From Arcobacter sp. CECT 8983 (GTDB lineage: Bacteria; Campylobacterota; Campylobacteria; Campylobacterales; Arcobacteraceae), in assembly GCF_004118855.1 (NCBI RefSeq), contig NZ_PDKF01000008.1, forward strand, positions 310,001 to 374,000: DNA of 64,000 nt, given 5' to 3'. Below are positions 33,553 through 43,953 of this stretch, piece by piece (positions within the stretch are counted from its first letter, which is position 1; every line of letters starts with the position of its first letter). The notes under the pieces are model-generated. The model was not told the origin of the DNA. It ran no database searches and worked only from the letters and a program-made list of their open reading frames with translations. A program made the position numbers and the translations under genes.

Positions 33553-34119
33553 ATGTTTAAAACTGACGATTATTGGGAAGAAGAGTTTAATGAATATAAA
33601 TCAAAAAAGATATATAAAATCTATTTTGATAATTGTATATTTACAAAATGTGACTTTTCTAAAGCACTTATTCATTCTTGTAAGTTTACTGAATGTACTT
33701 TTATAAATTGTGATTTATCTTTAGTTACTTTAAAATCATCTACTTTTAATGATGTGAAATTTGAAAACTCAAAACTTATAGGTATTTCATGGAGTTCTTG
33801 TGATGAACCTTTTGATGTTAGCTTTGATTCTTGTAATATATCTCAAAACTCTTTTCATCTTTTAGATTTAAGAAAAATATTGTTTAAAGATTCTATTATA
33901 AAGGATACAGGCTTTGAAGAGTGTAATTTAGAAAATTCTATTTTCGATAATTGTGATTTAGAGCTTTCTTCTTTTATAAGTAATAGTTTAGTAAAAGCAA
34001 ATTTTGAGACATCAAGAAACTACTTTATAGATCCTAAATCAAATGATTTAAAAGATGCAAGTTTTACTTTACCTGAGGCACTTAGCTTTTTGTCTTTACT
34101 TCCAATTAAAATTAAATAA
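33553..34119 (+). CDS. Pentapeptide-repeat protein
   Basis: 188 residues of repeated A(D/N)(L/F)XX-type units: NCIFTKCDFSKALIHSCKFTECTFINCDLSLVTL and onwards, giving a quadrilateral beta-helix of about eight coils. The C-terminus IDPKSNDLKDASFTLPEALSFLSLLPI is like that of Qnr-group pentapeptide proteins, which mimic DNA and guard gyrase. Qnr proteins are about 218 long; this one is shorter. Cytoplasmic. The ATG has no strong ribosome site but an AAAAAGAAAA precedes it. Gyrase protection is a possibility, not shown. Confidence 0.85.
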   Translation: MFKTDDYWEEEFNEYKSKKIYKIYFDNCIFTKCDFSKALIHSCKFTECTFINCDLSLVTLKSSTFNDVKFENSKLIGISWSSCDEPFDVSFDSCNISQNSFHLLDLRKILFKDSIIKDTGFEECNLENSIFDNCDLELSSFISNSLVKANFETSRNYFIDPKSNDLKDASFTLPEALSFLSLLPIKIK

Positions 34120-34160
34120 ATTTAGATAAAATAATCTAAATAAAAACAAAGGCTAAAGTT

Positions 34161-34616
34161 ATGAAAAAAGCTATTAAAATATCTGAAAACAAAAACTATA
34201 GTGCAGTTGATTTAGGGAATTTAAACAAACTTATGGAGTATTCTTTAATTCATCCTATAAACAAACAAGAAATTGAAGGAAAAGTATTTTTAAAGGATTC
34301 TACAAAATCAAGTGGTACTGAGATATCTTTTAATTCTTTGCCTGCAAATACAGCTCAGCCGTATTTTCATATTCATAATAAAAATGAAGAGACATATATT
34401 ATTTTAAAAGGACATGGTTTTTTTCAAGTAGATGATGACTGTTTTGAAATAAAAGAGGGGAGTACAATTAGAGTTGCACCTAAAGGTGTAAGAGGTATAA
34501 AAAATTCTTCTGATGATATTATGATTTATTTAGTAGTTCAATCAAAAGAAAACTCTTTGGAAGAACATACTACAGCTGATGGAACAAGAGTTCCTTACGA
34601 AGCAAAATGGAACTAA
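34161..34616 (+). CDS. Cupin-domain protein
   Basis: 151 residues. The cupin motif 1 PYFHIHNKNEETYIILKGHGFFQVDDDCFEIKEG (about 75-108) carries the H-x-H..E pattern for a metal; motif 2 is RVAPKGVRGIKNSSDD, without a clear histidine. Cytoplasmic small beta-barrel. An AAGGC-type site precedes the ATG. It sits between the pentapeptide protein and the convergent AraC gene. Cupins are functionally diverse, so no substrate is given. Confidence 0.82.
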   Translation: MKKAIKISENKNYSAVDLGNLNKLMEYSLIHPINKQEIEGKVFLKDSTKSSGTEISFNSLPANTAQPYFHIHNKNEETYIILKGHGFFQVDDDCFEIKEGSTIRVAPKGVRGIKNSSDDIMIYLVVQSKENSLEEHTTADGTRVPYEAKWN

Positions 34617-34642
34617 GTAAAAATTATTTAGTACTTTAGAAC

Positions 34643-35647
34643 TTAATATTTTATACAGTCATTTGAACTTCTTTCAATTTCTCTTTTGTATTGATTAGGT
34701 GTTTGATTAAACCATTTCTTAAAACTTCTAAAAAAAGAGTTTGTTTCTTTATAACATAAGTAAATAGAAATTGTAGTTGTATCAAGTCCCTTTTTTAAAT
34801 AGTATAAGCAAAGTTTCTTTCTAATATCTTCAACTATATAAGAGTAGCTTATGTTCTCTTTTTTTAATCTCTTTTGTAAAACTCTTGGGTGTAAATCAAG
34901 TTTCTTAGAAATATTTTCTAAAGATATATCAAGTTCCATAATATAAGAAAAAACAAGTGCAGAGACTTTTGTTTCATAGCTTTCTTTGCTTAGATTTAAA
35001 TCTAGTAGTCGTTCTACTTCTTTTTTATAGTATTCAAATTCATTTTTATTTGATGAAATTAGATTAATATTTTCAATATCTTTATCAAAATATATTGCAT
35101 TTTCATCTTGTGAAAAGTTGACTTTTATATTTGAAATATACTTTGTATTAAATAGTTTATTTTGCATTAGGTTTATATATATTGGAACTATCTCTTTAGA
35201 ACTTAAGTTATTAAGTAAGTGTAAAAAAGCAAACAGATGAATAAATGTTTTGTTGTGTTCAATATTTAAAATACCTTCTTCTTTTGAGTTTGAATAAATA
35301 CTTAACTTATAGTATTCATTAGTTTCCAAAAGTGTAGGTTTTATACTATTTCCTATTAGACAATAGTACGTGCTAAGAAGTTTTAAACTATGAGCTATAG
35401 ATGATGAGTTTAATACTAAGTATCCTAAAACTCCTAAATCTTTTGGTTTTGCCTGTTTTGATAGTTCTATCAAAATTTCATAACTTTTATATTCTTGAAT
35501 ACAAAAATCTAATAAATCATTAACCTCTTTGATATCTATTTTATTTAGATTATTTTCTTTTATATATTTATCTTTATCAAAATTGTATTTTGATTCTAAC
35601 AAATTTGATGTTAGGTTAAAAAGCATTAAAGGAAAGTTTGCATTCAA
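34643..35647 (-). CDS. AraC-family transcriptional regulator
   Basis: 334 residues. A poorly conserved N-terminal half of about 230 residues, helical, resembles the arabinose-binding-type or OruR/ArgR sensory domain. The C-terminal AraC DNA-binding domain has two helix-turn-helices: ISLENISKKLDLHPRVLQKRLKKENISY and DTTTISIYLCYKETNSFFRSFKKWFNQTPNQYK. The latter YKETNSFFRSFKKW is the family's second-helix signature. The gene diverges from the HemJ-like gene, which it may regulate. Inducer unknown. Confidence 0.87.
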   Translation of the reverse strand: MNANFPLMLFNLTSNLLESKYNFDKDKYIKENNLNKIDIKEVNDLLDFCIQEYKSYEILIELSKQAKPKDLGVLGYLVLNSSSIAHSLKLLSTYYCLIGNSIKPTLLETNEYYKLSIYSNSKEEGILNIEHNKTFIHLFAFLHLLNNLSSKEIVPIYINLMQNKLFNTKYISNIKVNFSQDENAIYFDKDIENINLISSNKNEFEYYKKEVERLLDLNLSKESYETKVSALVFSYIMELDISLENISKKLDLHPRVLQKRLKKENISYSYIVEDIRKKLCLYYLKKGLDTTTISIYLCYKETNSFFRSFKKWFNQTPNQYKREIERSSNDCIKY

Positions 35648-35729
35648 AAAGTGCCTTTGTTCGTGAAATGATATAAACTATATTTAGTTTTGATTGTACA
35701 ATAAAAAAATTAAACAAAAAGGATTTAAA

Positions 35730-36158
35730 ATGCATTATTATGAGTTTATAAAGGCATTTCATTTAATCAGTATTATCATTTGGTTTTCAAGTAGTATTTA
35801 CCTACTAAAAACTCTTTTTTTTCATAAGAGCCTACTTGAGATAAAAGACTTGCACCTAATAAAAAAGTTAGAACAAAAAGAGATTTTTATTTATAGATAT
35901 ATTTCATCTTTGTCTTTTATTTTTGCTGTAATATTTGGGATTGTATTGATTGTTCAAAATAGTGCTTTATTGCAAAGTGGATATTGGATATATACAAAAT
36001 TCTTTTTTATCTCTTTACTTGCGATAGCTCACCACTATATTCGTGTTTTTATGGATAAGCTATTTTTTACAAAGTTAAAGGCTTTTGAGTATTTGATTCT
36101 TTTTATTGTACTAATTTTATCGATAGTGATATTTCTAACTATTACTAAGCTTTTTTAA
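35730..36158 (+). CDS. HemJ/CopD-like membrane protein
   Basis: 142 residues from ATG at 35730 (AAAGGA six bases before); a TTG at 35694 is the earlier, unsupported option. Four membrane segments. MHYYEFIKAFHLISIIIWFSSSIYLLK has the HxxxxxxWF pattern, and YWIYTKFFFISLLAIAHHYIRVF matches the second His-bearing helix of the HemJ/CopD family. HemJ oxidises protoporphyrinogen with heme as cofactor in many proteobacteria; length agrees (about 142). Assignment to HemJ over a CopD-like protein is probable, not certain. Confidence 0.68.
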   Translation: MHYYEFIKAFHLISIIIWFSSSIYLLKTLFFHKSLLEIKDLHLIKKLEQKEIFIYRYISSLSFIFAVIFGIVLIVQNSALLQSGYWIYTKFFFISLLAIAHHYIRVFMDKLFFTKLKAFEYLILFIVLILSIVIFLTITKLF

Positions 36159-36537
36159 AAATCATTTTATAGTTTTTATAGAAGTTTACATTTTCCATTA
36201 AAAGTAGGGCAATTATACCCATAATCCAGTATAAAAGCCAAAGGGAAATCATACCTTCAAAACTACCTTCACTAAAGTAATCAACTACTTGAAAGATAAG
36301 AAAAAACATAACAATAGATTTAAAAGATAGATTAGAGTTTTTATTAAAATCTACTAATTCATAGTTTTTTAGTTTTATTTTAAAAAATATAAAAATAGCA
36401 GCTAGAGGAATAATAGCAAGAAGATATAAATACTCTTTTTTTATTAGTTCTAATGTTTTTTCTTCACCAAATACAAAAAAATATGTGCAAAGAATTCCTA
36501 TAAGTGCAAGGGGAAAAAGTATTTTTGGGTTATTCAA
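36145..36537 (-). CDS. Membrane protein of unknown function
   Basis: 130 residues with four hydrophobic segments (about 5-24, 35-51, 72-90, 94-114). The start MNNPKILFPLALIGILCTYFFVFGEE is a membrane segment rather than a cleaved signal. Overlaps the convergent HemJ-like gene by 14 bases. No family recognised and no catalytic motif is visible. Confidence 0.65.
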   Translation of the reverse strand: MNNPKILFPLALIGILCTYFFVFGEEKTLELIKKEYLYLLAIIPLAAIFIFFKIKLKNYELVDFNKNSNLSFKSIVMFFLIFQVVDYFSEGSFEGMISLWLLYWIMGIIALLLMENVNFYKNYKMIFKKA

Positions 36538-36651
36538 TTTTAGTGTCCTATTTTTTATTTGGAATTTTATCTAAAACTAGATAAATAATTTTATGTCATA
36601 AAAACCTTATTATGCTAAGATATCTTTTTTATTTATGAAGGAAAATATTAT

Positions 36652-37344
36652 ATGAAAGAAAAGATATATTTAATTCCTGGTCTTATGACAGATGTTAGAT
36701 TATGGAGTAAGTTAAAACCTTATTTAGATAAAAAATATGAATTAATACACCTACCAATACCATATAGTGAAGACTTTGATGAAATTAATAAGATATTAGA
36801 TAAACAAATTGAAGATGAAAAAATCAACTTATTAGGTTTTTCTTTAGGTGGTTATATAGCTTCATATTATGCAGTTAGTTTCCCAAAAAAAGTAAAAAGG
36901 CTATTTTTATTAAGTTCAACTCCTAGTGCAACAGAACAAAAAGATGTTCCACGAAGAGAAAAAAAACTAGAAGAAGCAAGAGTTGGTAAATTTACTTCTT
37001 TAGATGAAAAAAAAGCAATTGATCTTTTAGAAATAAAAGATGATGAAGAGTTGGTTGATATTGTATGCAATATGTTTAACGAGCTTGGAAATGAAGCTTT
37101 TGCTCCTCAACTAGCCTTGACATTAAAAAGAGAAGAGTTATTTGAAAAGTTAAATAAACTTGATATTCCAACATATCTTTTCTATAGTTCAGAAGATAGG
37201 TTATTAAACCATACCTCTATAAAAGCATTAAAAGAAATGGAACATGATTTTTATATAAATAATAGAGTAGGTACAAGCCATAATATCTCTTTGGAAGTTC
37301 CAGAAGAGTTAATCATTCATATAGAAAAGTGGATGAAAATTTAA
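36652..37344 (+). CDS. Alpha/beta hydrolase
   Basis: 230 residues. The nucleophile elbow GFSLGGYIASYYA (about 62-74, Ser64) and the final His in TSHNISLEVPEEL (about 212) complete a catalytic set, with Asp in SSEDRLL near 182. The start KIYLIPGLMTDVRLW is the first strand with the oxyanion-hole segment. Cytoplasmic esterase or acyl hydrolase, substrate unknown. Followed by the DEAD-box gene after 14 bases, on the same transcript. Confidence 0.87.
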   Translation: MKEKIYLIPGLMTDVRLWSKLKPYLDKKYELIHLPIPYSEDFDEINKILDKQIEDEKINLLGFSLGGYIASYYAVSFPKKVKRLFLLSSTPSATEQKDVPRREKKLEEARVGKFTSLDEKKAIDLLEIKDDEELVDIVCNMFNELGNEAFAPQLALTLKREELFEKLNKLDIPTYLFYSSEDRLLNHTSIKALKEMEHDFYINNRVGTSHNISLEVPEELIIHIEKWMKI

Positions 37345-37358
37345 AAAGGAAATAATAG

Positions 37359-38597
37359 ATGACATTCTATGATTTTGGTTTAAAAGAACCAATAAACAAA
37401 GCTCTTGAAAATATGGGTTTAAAAAAGCCAACACAAATACAAGAAAAAGTAATACCTTTAGTTTTAGAAAAACTTGATGTTATGGCTAAAGCACAAACAG
37501 GAAGTGGAAAAACAGCAAGTTTTGTTCTTCCTATTTTAGAAAACTTTTTAAATAATCAATATGAAGGTAAAGCTAAAGTAAGAACTTTAGTTCTTGCACC
37601 TACTAGAGAACTAGCACTTCAAGTATCAAAAACTTTTGAAGATTTAAGTAAATATATTAAAAAAAGACCTAAGGTTGTAACACTTATTGGTGGAGATGAT
37701 ATTTCTCAACAACTTTTAGATGTACAGCAAGGAAGAGATATCGTTGTAGCAACTCCTGGAAGATTACTTGATATTATTTCTAAAAAGCAGATTAACTTGT
37801 CTTTTGTAGAGTATTTAGTTCTTGATGAAGCAGATAAGATGCTTGATTTAGGTTTTCAAGAAGAGTTAGATTTACTATTAGAACAAATTCCTACACAAAG
37901 ACAAAACTTACTTTTTTCTGCAACTTACCCTGAAAAAGTATTAGAAATCGCTTCAAAGATTACAAAAGAAGCAAAAGAGGTTTTCTTAGAAGAGAAAGAG
38001 ACTGTTGAACTTATAAATCAACGAGCAATAAAAGTAAATAGTGAAAATAGGTCAGCTCTTTTAAGACACTTACTTAAAAAAGAGAAGTTTGAAAAAGTAT
38101 TAGTTTTTATGGCTACAAATAGAGCAGCAGATAATTTAGCAGCAAAATTTAGAAAATATGGCTTTAATGCAGAGTCTTTTCATGGACATTTAGACCAAGA
38201 AGAGAGAAATTATACTTTAGAGGATTTTAAAAACAAGCAGATTGATATCCTTTTTTCTTCTGATATAGCAGCAAGAGGATTACATATTGATGATATTTCT
38301 TGTGTTGTAAACTATGATTTACCTAGATCTCCTGCTGATTATGTTCATAGAATAGGAAGAACTGCAAGAGCTGGTAAAACTGGAACTGCAATATCTTTTT
38401 TGACTTTAGAAAACTATGAGCATTTTAAACTTATAGAAAAGCGTTCAAATATCAATCTTGAAAAAGAAGAGATTGAAGGTTTTGAACTAAAAGGTACTCC
38501 TTTAAACAAAAAAAAGGGTGAAGCACCTGTAAAGGGAAAAAGAAAAAGTAAAAAAGATAAATTAAGAGAAGCTAGAGCTAAGAAAGAGAATTTTTAA
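37359..38597 (+). CDS. DEAD-box RNA helicase (RhlE-like)
   Basis: 412 residues. Q motif FYDFGLKEPINKALENMGLKKPTQIQ, Walker A AQTGSGKTAS (about 46-55), Ia PTRELALQVSK, II LVLDEADKML, III FSATYPEKV, V SDIAARGL, VI HRIGRTARAG. The basic tail GKRKSKKDKLREARAKKENF is an RNA-binding tail. Unwinds short RNA duplexes in ribosome assembly or mRNA turnover, often in the cold. GGAAATA lies before its ATG, in tandem with the hydrolase. Confidence 0.94.
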   Translation: MTFYDFGLKEPINKALENMGLKKPTQIQEKVIPLVLEKLDVMAKAQTGSGKTASFVLPILENFLNNQYEGKAKVRTLVLAPTRELALQVSKTFEDLSKYIKKRPKVVTLIGGDDISQQLLDVQQGRDIVVATPGRLLDIISKKQINLSFVEYLVLDEADKMLDLGFQEELDLLLEQIPTQRQNLLFSATYPEKVLEIASKITKEAKEVFLEEKETVELINQRAIKVNSENRSALLRHLLKKEKFEKVLVFMATNRAADNLAAKFRKYGFNAESFHGHLDQEERNYTLEDFKNKQIDILFSSDIAARGLHIDDISCVVNYDLPRSPADYVHRIGRTARAGKTGTAISFLTLENYEHFKLIEKRSNINLEKEEIEGFELKGTPLNKKKGEAPVKGKRKSKKDKLREARAKKENF

Positions 38598-38606
38598 TCT
38601 TCTCTC

Positions 38607-38894
38607 TTAGTTTCTAGCAAGTACTTCTATTAAGTGATATCCAAACTCTGTTTTAATAGGACCTACCACTTTATTTAGTGGAGTTTTTTTAGTGAAAACT
38701 ACTTCATCAAACTCTTTTACCATATCACCTTTAAAGAAACTTCCTAAAAAACCTTTTCTTTTTCCTGTTGGGCATTTAGAGTACTTTTTTGCAGCTTTTT
38801 CAAATATAATATCACCTTCTATTAGTTCTTCTTTTATTTTTTGTGCAAGTTTTTTGTTTCTAACTAATATATGCCTAGCTGTTGCAGATGCCAT
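38607..38894 (-). CDS. Parvulin-type peptidyl-prolyl isomerase
   Basis: 95 residues, a single cytoplasmic parvulin domain: ASATARHILVRNKKLAQKIKEEL, then FEKAAKKYSKCPTGKRKGFLGSFFKGDMVKEFDEVVF and GPIKTEFGYHLIEVLARN. The pattern H..H..C of the PpiC family is present (ARHIL, KYSKCP, FGYHLI). No signal sequence, so it acts in the cytosol. It is convergent with the helicase and is probably not part of the nor operon although it follows it closely. Confidence 0.9.
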   Translation of the reverse strand: MASATARHILVRNKKLAQKIKEELIEGDIIFEKAAKKYSKCPTGKRKGFLGSFFKGDMVKEFDEVVFTKKTPLNKVVGPIKTEFGYHLIEVLARN

Positions 38895-38941
38895 ATAAGT
38901 ACTCCTTTGTTTTATGGAATTTTAACATAAAGAGCTTATGT

Positions 38942-39730
38942 CTAATCCTTTTTTATAAAGTGCAAAGATATTAATCGTTCTAAAACATCAATAACTTCTT
39001 TATCATCACTTAATGATTCAACAATACAATGAATACAAGCTTGGTATTCATCAAAGCCTTTTTTTATAAGTTTAGCTGCATATACTAAAAGTCTTGTGGA
39101 TACTGCTTCTTGTATATCTGTATCAGTTAACTCTCTTATCTCATTTGCAATATTTACAAGTTTTGTAGCTGTTTTCTCATCAATACTACTCTCTTTTATA
39201 ATAATTTGTTTCTCTTCTTCTTTTTTAGGATAATCAAAACTTAAAGAGATAAATCTTTGTTTTGTACTTGGTTTCATTCCTTTTAGGATGTTTTGATAAC
39301 CAGGATTATAAGAGACAACTAACATAAAATCAGGATGCGCTTCTATTGTTTCACCTGTTCTATCTAAAGGAAGTACTCTTCTGTAATCTGCAAGAGAGTG
39401 TAAGATAACAGTTGTATCTTTTCTTGCTTCAATTATCTCATCAAGGTAACAAATTCCTCCATATCTAACTGCTTTTGTAAGAGGTCCATCTTGCCAATAT
39501 GTACCATTTTCAGAGATTAGATGTCTTCCTAATAAATCAGAAGAAGTTAAATCATCGTGGCAAACAACAGTATAAACTTCTCTATTTAGTTTTTCTCCCA
39601 TTGCTTCAATAAATCTTGTTTTTCCACAACCCGTTGGACCTTTAATTAGTACGGGTAAGCTCATCTTTTCAGCAGCTAAAAAAAGTTGTGTTTCATTGTT
39701 TTGTTCTAAATAGTAAATATCCTTAGACAT
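38942..39730 (-). CDS. norQ: NorQ-type MoxR AAA+ ATPase
   Basis: 262 residues. Walker A KGPTGCGKTRFIEA (about 30-43) and Walker B ICYLDEIIEARKD (about 93-105) of the NorQ/CbbQ group; SYNPGYQNILKGMKPSTKQRF and RELTDTDIQEAVSTRLLVYAAKLI are group-typical. It works with NorD as a chaperone that inserts the non-heme iron of NorB. Last gene of norC-norB-norD-norQ; two bases separate it from norD. The order fits the classic nor operon. Confidence 0.88.
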   Translation of the reverse strand: MSKDIYYLEQNNETQLFLAAEKMSLPVLIKGPTGCGKTRFIEAMGEKLNREVYTVVCHDDLTSSDLLGRHLISENGTYWQDGPLTKAVRYGGICYLDEIIEARKDTTVILHSLADYRRVLPLDRTGETIEAHPDFMLVVSYNPGYQNILKGMKPSTKQRFISLSFDYPKKEEEKQIIIKESSIDEKTATKLVNIANEIRELTDTDIQEAVSTRLLVYAAKLIKKGFDEYQACIHCIVESLSDDKEVIDVLERLISLHFIKKD

Positions 39731-39731
39731 T

Positions 39732-41510
39732 TTAATCCTTTGTTAAATTCATATATATTTCTGGCAAAATTTTTGGAAGTTTTTTTACATTTCTAATTAC
39801 GGTAAAACCAGTTCTTCCAAAAAGGTAAGTAAGGTAGCTTTTTGCTTCTAAATCAATAGTTATGCAAAATGGTACAATTCCCTTTGCTTTTACTTCATTG
39901 ATGGCTTTTTTAGTATCTTCTATGCCATATCTTCCATCATATTTATCCACATCATTTGGTTTACCATCACTTATTATTAGAAGTAATCTATTCTTTGTTT
40001 TTTGAGTTTCTAGTATTTTTGTAGATTGTCTTATTGCTGCCCCTAATCTTGTGTAGTATCCAGGTTTTATGTAATTAATTCTTCCTCTTATAGTATCGCT
40101 ATACTTTTCTTGGAAGTTTTTGATTAAATGAAATTTTACATCTTTGTTTTTCAATGATGAGAAGGCATATATGCTAAAGTTATCTTGCAGTCTTTCTAAT
40201 GCTTCAGCAAATACAATAAGTCCATCTTTTATCATATCTATTACTCTAAGTTCTGAACTAATACCAGCTTCTGTTGATAATGAAGTATCAGCAAGAATCA
40301 GGGTACTCATATCTCTTGTATTTTTTTGAAAGCTTTCAAAAAAGTTTTGCTTATCTACGCTTTTATCTTTTGAACTTTTGTAATCAATCCATGTATTTAG
40401 ATTTATTTCATCACCATTATCAAGATTAGTTCTTTTTATCTTATCTAATTGCATTAAATCTAGTTCATGCTGAACTTGATTTGTTATCTTTTTCAGTCTT
40501 GTAGGAAGTTTTATAGCTTTTATATTTTTTGTAAATATTGGATTTATATTAACAAAATTGTCTAAATATTTTTGTTTTTTATAATCCCATTCATCTAATG
40601 AAAAGTTGGATTTTATAGGATACTCTTCAATTGCATCGTTTTCAATATCTAAATCCATTTTTATTCTTGCATTTAGATTTGCTTTTTTTCTTCCGATTGT
40701 TATTTCATCTAAATCCTGTGCATTGAATAGGGCATTTTCATCAAAACTATCATCTTCACTTCTATCAACATTTACTCTTTCTAAAATACTCATTAGTCCT
40801 TCAGGTAAAAATACCAAAAGTCCATCAGTTTTTGATTTATCATCAATTTTCTCAACCTTTTTTTTCATAAGTAAGGTTTCGGTTTTATCTTTTTGTTCTT
40901 TATTTCTATAAGGTTCATCTTCTTCAAATTTTTCAATAGTTTTTTTCATTTTTAAAGAAGGGTAAACCCACATGTAAAATGGTTGTATTTCTAAAATATT
41001 TTTAGAACTATTTTCATCTAACTTTTTTATAAATTCTAGTTCTTTGTATTGTTCAAAGATTTCATTTGAACAGTTGTTATAAAAATCTTGAAAACCTTCA
41101 TATTTAGATAATAGATATTTTGTTGTTTTAATATTACAAGAGATGATGTTTTTTTTATTTACATCTATATTACTCATCATTGCAATAAGCCAAAAATATA
41201 GAAGTTGATTTGATTTTTCATCTTTAAAGTATGAAATAGAAGGAGGGAGGTAAAGAGCCTCTTCATCTTGCCATGGAAGATAAAACTCTTTTCCTACTCC
41301 AGAAATCTTTTCGCTTAGATTTCTTCTTTTTTTTAAAATGGAACGTTTATCAGTTATATAAAGTTCTTTTGTTTTATCACCTCCTAAAAGGTGATAAAAA
41401 ATTCTTAATGCTTTTTTATTGTCTTCAAAGAAAACCGTTTGTTCTTCAAAGTTTTTTCTTGCTTTTTTAGTAATATATTTATCCCAAACTTTTCCGATAT
41501 ACTCTTCCAT
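39732..41510 (-). CDS. norD: NorD, von Willebrand A-domain nitric oxide reductase activation protein
   Basis: 592 residues. C-terminal VWA domain with the MIDAS start LILADTSLSTEAG (DxSxS, about residues 407-419) and the strand LLLIISDGKPND. The N-terminal two-thirds are helical and charged, including a long acidic stretch (about 190-330). Cytoplasmic; interacts with NorQ to activate NorBC. It is encoded between norB and norQ, in the same direction, ten bases after norB. Length is that of the family. Confidence 0.87.
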   Translation of the reverse strand: MEEYIGKVWDKYITKKARKNFEEQTVFFEDNKKALRIFYHLLGGDKTKELYITDKRSILKKRRNLSEKISGVGKEFYLPWQDEEALYLPPSISYFKDEKSNQLLYFWLIAMMSNIDVNKKNIISCNIKTTKYLLSKYEGFQDFYNNCSNEIFEQYKELEFIKKLDENSSKNILEIQPFYMWVYPSLKMKKTIEKFEEDEPYRNKEQKDKTETLLMKKKVEKIDDKSKTDGLLVFLPEGLMSILERVNVDRSEDDSFDENALFNAQDLDEITIGRKKANLNARIKMDLDIENDAIEEYPIKSNFSLDEWDYKKQKYLDNFVNINPIFTKNIKAIKLPTRLKKITNQVQHELDLMQLDKIKRTNLDNGDEINLNTWIDYKSSKDKSVDKQNFFESFQKNTRDMSTLILADTSLSTEAGISSELRVIDMIKDGLIVFAEALERLQDNFSIYAFSSLKNKDVKFHLIKNFQEKYSDTIRGRINYIKPGYYTRLGAAIRQSTKILETQKTKNRLLLIISDGKPNDVDKYDGRYGIEDTKKAINEVKAKGIVPFCITIDLEAKSYLTYLFGRTGFTVIRNVKKLPKILPEIYMNLTKD

Positions 41511-41520
41511 TTTTCTTCTT

Positions 41521-43358
<1,838 letters not shown>

Positions 43359-43377
43359 TCTAACTCCTTTTTAAATT

Positions 43378-43446
43378 CTACCTTGAGGTAGTATTTTGGA
43401 ATATTATCATTGAATATTTAAATTCTACCTTAAAGTAGAATTTAAA
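43378..43446. promoter_or_regulatory. Two palindromic operators between norC and the Rrf2-type regulator
   Basis: Site 1: CTACCT-TG-AGGTAG at 43378-43391. Site 2: TTTAAATTCTAC at 43417-43428 and GTAGAATTTAAA at 43435-43446, twelve-base perfect arms with a six-base spacer. The two share TTCTACCTT, and their centres are 47 bases apart, about four and a half turns. They lie in the shared 148-base gap between norC and the divergent regulator, the right place for repression of both. Binding is inferred from symmetry. Confidence 0.65.
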
Positions 43447-43506
43447 TTATTTTTAATTAATGGTTTAATGTAAAATCATGTAAAATGATAAAAGTAAAGG
43501 GAATAA

Positions 43507-43920
43507 ATGCAATTACACAACACAACAAAATATGCCATACGAATATTATGCTATATAGCTGATAATGGAAATGAAAAACTATATAATGCAAAAGAGTTAT
43601 CAGAGATATTAGGTATTCCTTATAAATTTTTAACAAAAATAATGATTGAGTTAGTAAATGCAAAATTTGTTAATTCTATAAAAGGTAGAGAAGGGGGATA
43701 TGAACTAATAGCAGATCCTTCAAAAACTAGTATAAAAGATATTTTGGAAACATTTAAAGACTTAGAAGAAGATACTACATGTATTTTAGGTATAGGTCAA
43801 TGTGACTGTAACAATAAGTGTGCATTACATGATAAATGGGTTGAACCAAGAGCTTTAATTAGAAAAATGTATGAAAATACTACCTTAGAAGATATTAAAG
43901 ATAAAGATTTTAAGTTATAA
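43507..43920 (+). CDS. Rrf2-family Fe-S regulator, NsrR-like
   Basis: 137 residues. Winged-helix start TKYAIRILCYIADNG..YNAKELSEILGIPYKFLTKIMIELVNAKFVNSIKGREGGYEL (7-66) is the Rrf2 DNA-binding domain, including the KGREGG wing. Cys92, Cys99, Cys101 and Cys105 (CILGIGQCDCNNKC) probably hold an Fe-S cluster that senses NO or iron. Divergent from the nor operon, so it should control norCBDQ and itself. An NsrR-type role is inferred from location; the cysteine spacing is not identical to that of enterobacterial NsrR. Confidence 0.85.
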   Translation: MQLHNTTKYAIRILCYIADNGNEKLYNAKELSEILGIPYKFLTKIMIELVNAKFVNSIKGREGGYELIADPSKTSIKDILETFKDLEEDTTCILGIGQCDCNNKCALHDKWVEPRALIRKMYENTTLEDIKDKDFKL

Positions 43921-43953
43921 TATAAAGTATTATTAATCAAATAGGAGTTTATT

